Source: Peptococcaceae bacterium | Lineage (GTDB): Bacteria; Bacillota; Peptococcia; DRI-13; UBA5745 | NCBI GenBank assembly: GCA_031264885.1 | Contig: JAISDM010000041.1 | Coordinates: forward strand, 1-16,467 | DNA: 16,467 bases | Direction: 5' to 3' | Shown here: one piece after another, positions 14,624 to 16,467 of the stretch | Layout: every line of letters begins with the position of its first letter | Position numbering within the stretch: position 1 is the first letter of the stretch | The notes under the pieces: generated by a model | What the model saw: the letters and a program-made list of their open reading frames with translations, nothing else | Told to the model about the DNA's origin: nothing | Databases searched by the model: none | Program-made: the position numbers and the translations under genes

Positions 14624-16467
14624 TTGCGAACCAGAAATCCGCCGACCCGGAAAGCCGCCATCACCGCTGCTGTCATACTGGGGATTTTTGCCGTGCTGTA
14701 CCTGGGCGGCCTGTTCGGGCAAATACACGCGGGATATCAAGACTGGCTCTCCCAGGATGGTATGAGCGGGGGCGCCGCTATGACGCCCATTCATTTCAGC
14801 CTATTTTTTTGTATCCCCTACGCGTTCAGCGAGAGTGGGTACGGGGCAACGTTGCTTGTCATGATCACGACCGCCGGCATATTTATTTACGTAAAACTCC
14901 AAGATCGGTTTCAGTTCGGAAAAGGCGAATTTGATGAACGCAATTTCAAGCGCGCCAAAGAAGGCACCTACGGCACCGCCGCCTGGATGAGCGACCGTGA
15001 AATGAAACAGGTATTGGAGGTGACATCCCCGGGTGCAGCCCACGGAACCATTCTGGGAGAAAAAAACGGCAAAGTCGTTTGCCTTCCCACAGACACAATG
15101 CTCAACAAACACATCTTCGTCTGCGGCGCCTCCGGTACAATGAAATCCAGAGCCATTGTCCGCAATTTGCTTTTTCAGTCTGTCAAACGCGGTGAATCGG
15201 TGGTCTTGACCGACCCCAAGGCCGAACTGTACGACGACACGGCGGAACTGTTCCGGCAAAGCGGCTATCAGGTAAAAGTGTTTAACTTAGTCAACCCCGA
15301 ACACAGCGATTCCTGGAACTGCATGGCGAATTTAGCGGGCGACACGCTGACGACGCAAATCCTCGCGGATGTGATCATATCCAACACATCCAGGGGCAAA
15401 ATCGACCATTTCTGGGATAACGGCGAAGGCAATTTATTAAAATCCCTGATCTTATATGTGGATCAGGATCACAGCCGGGATATTTCCGCCAAGCACTTAC
15501 CCGCCGTATATCAACTCTTAACCCGCCATACCGAGAAACAGATCAACGCCCTGTTCGACCGGCTGCCCATCACCCACCCGGCCAAAGCGCCATATAATTT
15601 ATTCGCCCAAGCCAGCGACACAGTTCGCGCGGGCATCGTTCTGGGCCTAGGAACGCGTCTGCAAATTCTGCAAAACGACGCGATCCAAAAAATCACGAGT
15701 CACAGTCATATAAACCTCGCGGAACCGGGCAAAACCAAATGCGCGTATTTCGTCATCCTGAGCGACCAGGAAAGTTCTACGGAGTTCCTATCGTCGCTTT
15801 TTTTCTCATTCCTGTTTATCCGTCTCACCCGATACGCGGACGGGATGCCGGATCGGCGCTGCGCGGTTCCGGTCAATATTATTTTTGAAGAGCTGAATAA
15901 CATCGGGCGGCTGGATGCCTATCCGCGCCGGCTTTCCGTGGCCCGTTCCCGCGCCATACAAATCTGCCACATCGTTCAGTCTCTGGCTCAATTCCAGAAC
16001 CGTTACCCTGACGCCGAATGGGCTGAAATCATCGGCAACTGCGATACCCAGATCATGCTGGGCGTCACCGAACAGGAAGGCGCGGAGTTTTTCAGCTCGC
16101 GCGGCGGGGATTCGACGGTTCGCGTGAATTCTACGATGGCGGTCAAACAGACCATCGCGCTTACGCAAATGATCCCCCAGTACCGTGAAACGGACGGACT
16201 CGGCCGGCGGCGATTGCTCACGCCGGATGAAATCCTGCGATTCCCCAACGATGAAATATTAATCATACTGCGCGGACAGAACGTACTGCGCGCCAAAAAA
16301 TTCGATTATACCGGACACCCATACGCGAAAAAACTCATACGGTCGTCCATTTTTGATTATATCCCACAGGCGGCTTTGAATATTCCGTCCCCCCAGAATG
16401 ATCCGGAAAAGCAATTGCCGCTCGCAGACCGGTCGGAAATCAACGAAAAGCCCGCCGGCCCGAGATT
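14624..16467 (+). CDS. virD4: VirD4/TraG-type conjugation coupling protein (3' partial)
   Basis: The frame is open to the window end, giving 614 visible residues. Two N-terminal membrane segments (about residues 13-32, AAVILGIFAVLYLGGLFG, and a second around 58-85) are followed by the VirD4/TraG ATPase domain. Walker A reads GASGTMKS at residues 168-175, and the Walker B-like strand VNIIFEELNNIGRL carries Glu422-Glu423. Further family segments are YGTAAWMSDREM, TDPKAELYDDTAELFR and SVARSRAIQICHIVQSLAQ. The protein couples the relaxase-DNA complex to the channel at the inner membrane. The TTG at 14624 is chosen because GAGGTGA (14612-14618) lies at correct spacing; an in-frame GTG at 14615 is part of that binding site. 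The Met before the Walker Lys is non-canonical, but I believe it is normal for this subfamily. Confidence 0.9.
   Translation, partial: MRTRNPPTRKAAITAAVILGIFAVLYLGGLFGQIHAGYQDWLSQDGMSGGAAMTPIHFSLFFCIPYAFSESGYGATLLVMITTAGIFIYVKLQDRFQFGKGEFDERNFKRAKEGTYGTAAWMSDREMKQVLEVTSPGAAHGTILGEKNGKVVCLPTDTMLNKHIFVCGASGTMKSRAIVRNLLFQSVKRGESVVLTDPKAELYDDTAELFRQSGYQVKVFNLVNPEHSDSWNCMANLAGDTLTTQILADVIISNTSRGKIDHFWDNGEGNLLKSLILYVDQDHSRDISAKHLPAVYQLLTRHTEKQINALFDRLPITHPAKAPYNLFAQASDTVRAGIVLGLGTRLQILQNDAIQKITSHSHINLAEPGKTKCAYFVILSDQESSTEFLSSLFFSFLFIRLTRYADGMPDRRCAVPVNIIFEELNNIGRLDAYPRRLSVARSRAIQICHIVQSLAQFQNRYPDAEWAEIIGNCDTQIMLGVTEQEGAEFFSSRGGDSTVRVNSTMAVKQTIALTQMIPQYRETDGLGRRRLLTPDEILRFPNDEILIILRGQNVLRAKKFDYTGHPYAKKLIRSSIFDYIPQAALNIPSPQNDPEKQLPLADRSEINEKPAGPR

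Noticed and set aside
1..16467. tRNA, rRNA, att sites or insertion sequences
   Set aside because: I saw no cloverleaf-like segments, transposase motifs or terminal inverted repeats; nearly all bases are in + strand genes.

Overview
The window is 16.5 kb of the conjugation (type IV secretion) region of an integrative and conjugative element of the broad Tn1549/CTn-like class found in Clostridia and other Bacillota. I base this on protein content: a PrgI-family protein, a VirB4-like ATPase, a TrbL/VirB6-like channel protein, a CD1107-type NlpC/P60 protein, a VirD4/TraG coupling protein, and DUF5697- and DUF6100-like accessory proteins. The DNA is moderately GC-rich, with strong AGGAGG-type ribosome binding sites. 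This fits a mid-GC uncultured Clostridia host, but genus or family cannot be read from this window. No integrase, relaxase, att site, replication gene, RNA gene or CRISPR array is visible, so both element ends lie outside. All genes are on the + strand.

Layout. 1-4089: 3' part of a giant SpaA/Cna-B surface adhesin with 12 complete modules, one partial module, and a C-terminal LPRTGY. 4090-4185: short intergenic region with a candidate promoter and a hairpin. 4186-9030: TrbL/VirB6-like membrane protein with a very long repeat-rich tail, membrane-anchored NlpC/P60 peptidoglycan hydrolase, and PrgI-like membrane protein. 8945-11443: VirB4 ATPase, overlapping prgI by 86 nt. 11440-12021: HD-GYP-like phosphohydrolase whose ATG overlaps the virB4 stop codon. 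12084-13320: DUF5697-like and DUF6100-like genes, overlapping each other. 13321-13473: intergenic leader with a 12-bp perfect intrinsic terminator just before the next gene. 13474-14613: conserved-looking protein of unknown function. 14624-16467: VirD4/TraG coupling ATPase, cut by the window end. No gene-free stretch exceeds 300 bases; the largest is 153 bases (13321-13473).

How the genes probably work together (inference from families). The adhesin would promote contact between donor and recipient cells. The NlpC/P60 protein would open peptidoglycan locally. TrbL, PrgI and VirB4 would form the inner-membrane channel and its motor, and VirD4 would deliver the relaxase-DNA complex. The HD-GYP-like enzyme is the only obvious signalling-type enzyme and is translationally tied to the motor gene. 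The terminator before the last two genes may uncouple expression of the coupling protein from the rest.

The least ordinary features are: the HD-GYP-like gene coupled to virB4; the terminator 20 nt upstream of a start codon with no evident promoter after it; two separate repeat families in the TrbL tail; a probable AUU start for trbL; and an LPXTG-like motif that ends the adhesin with no membrane anchor after it.
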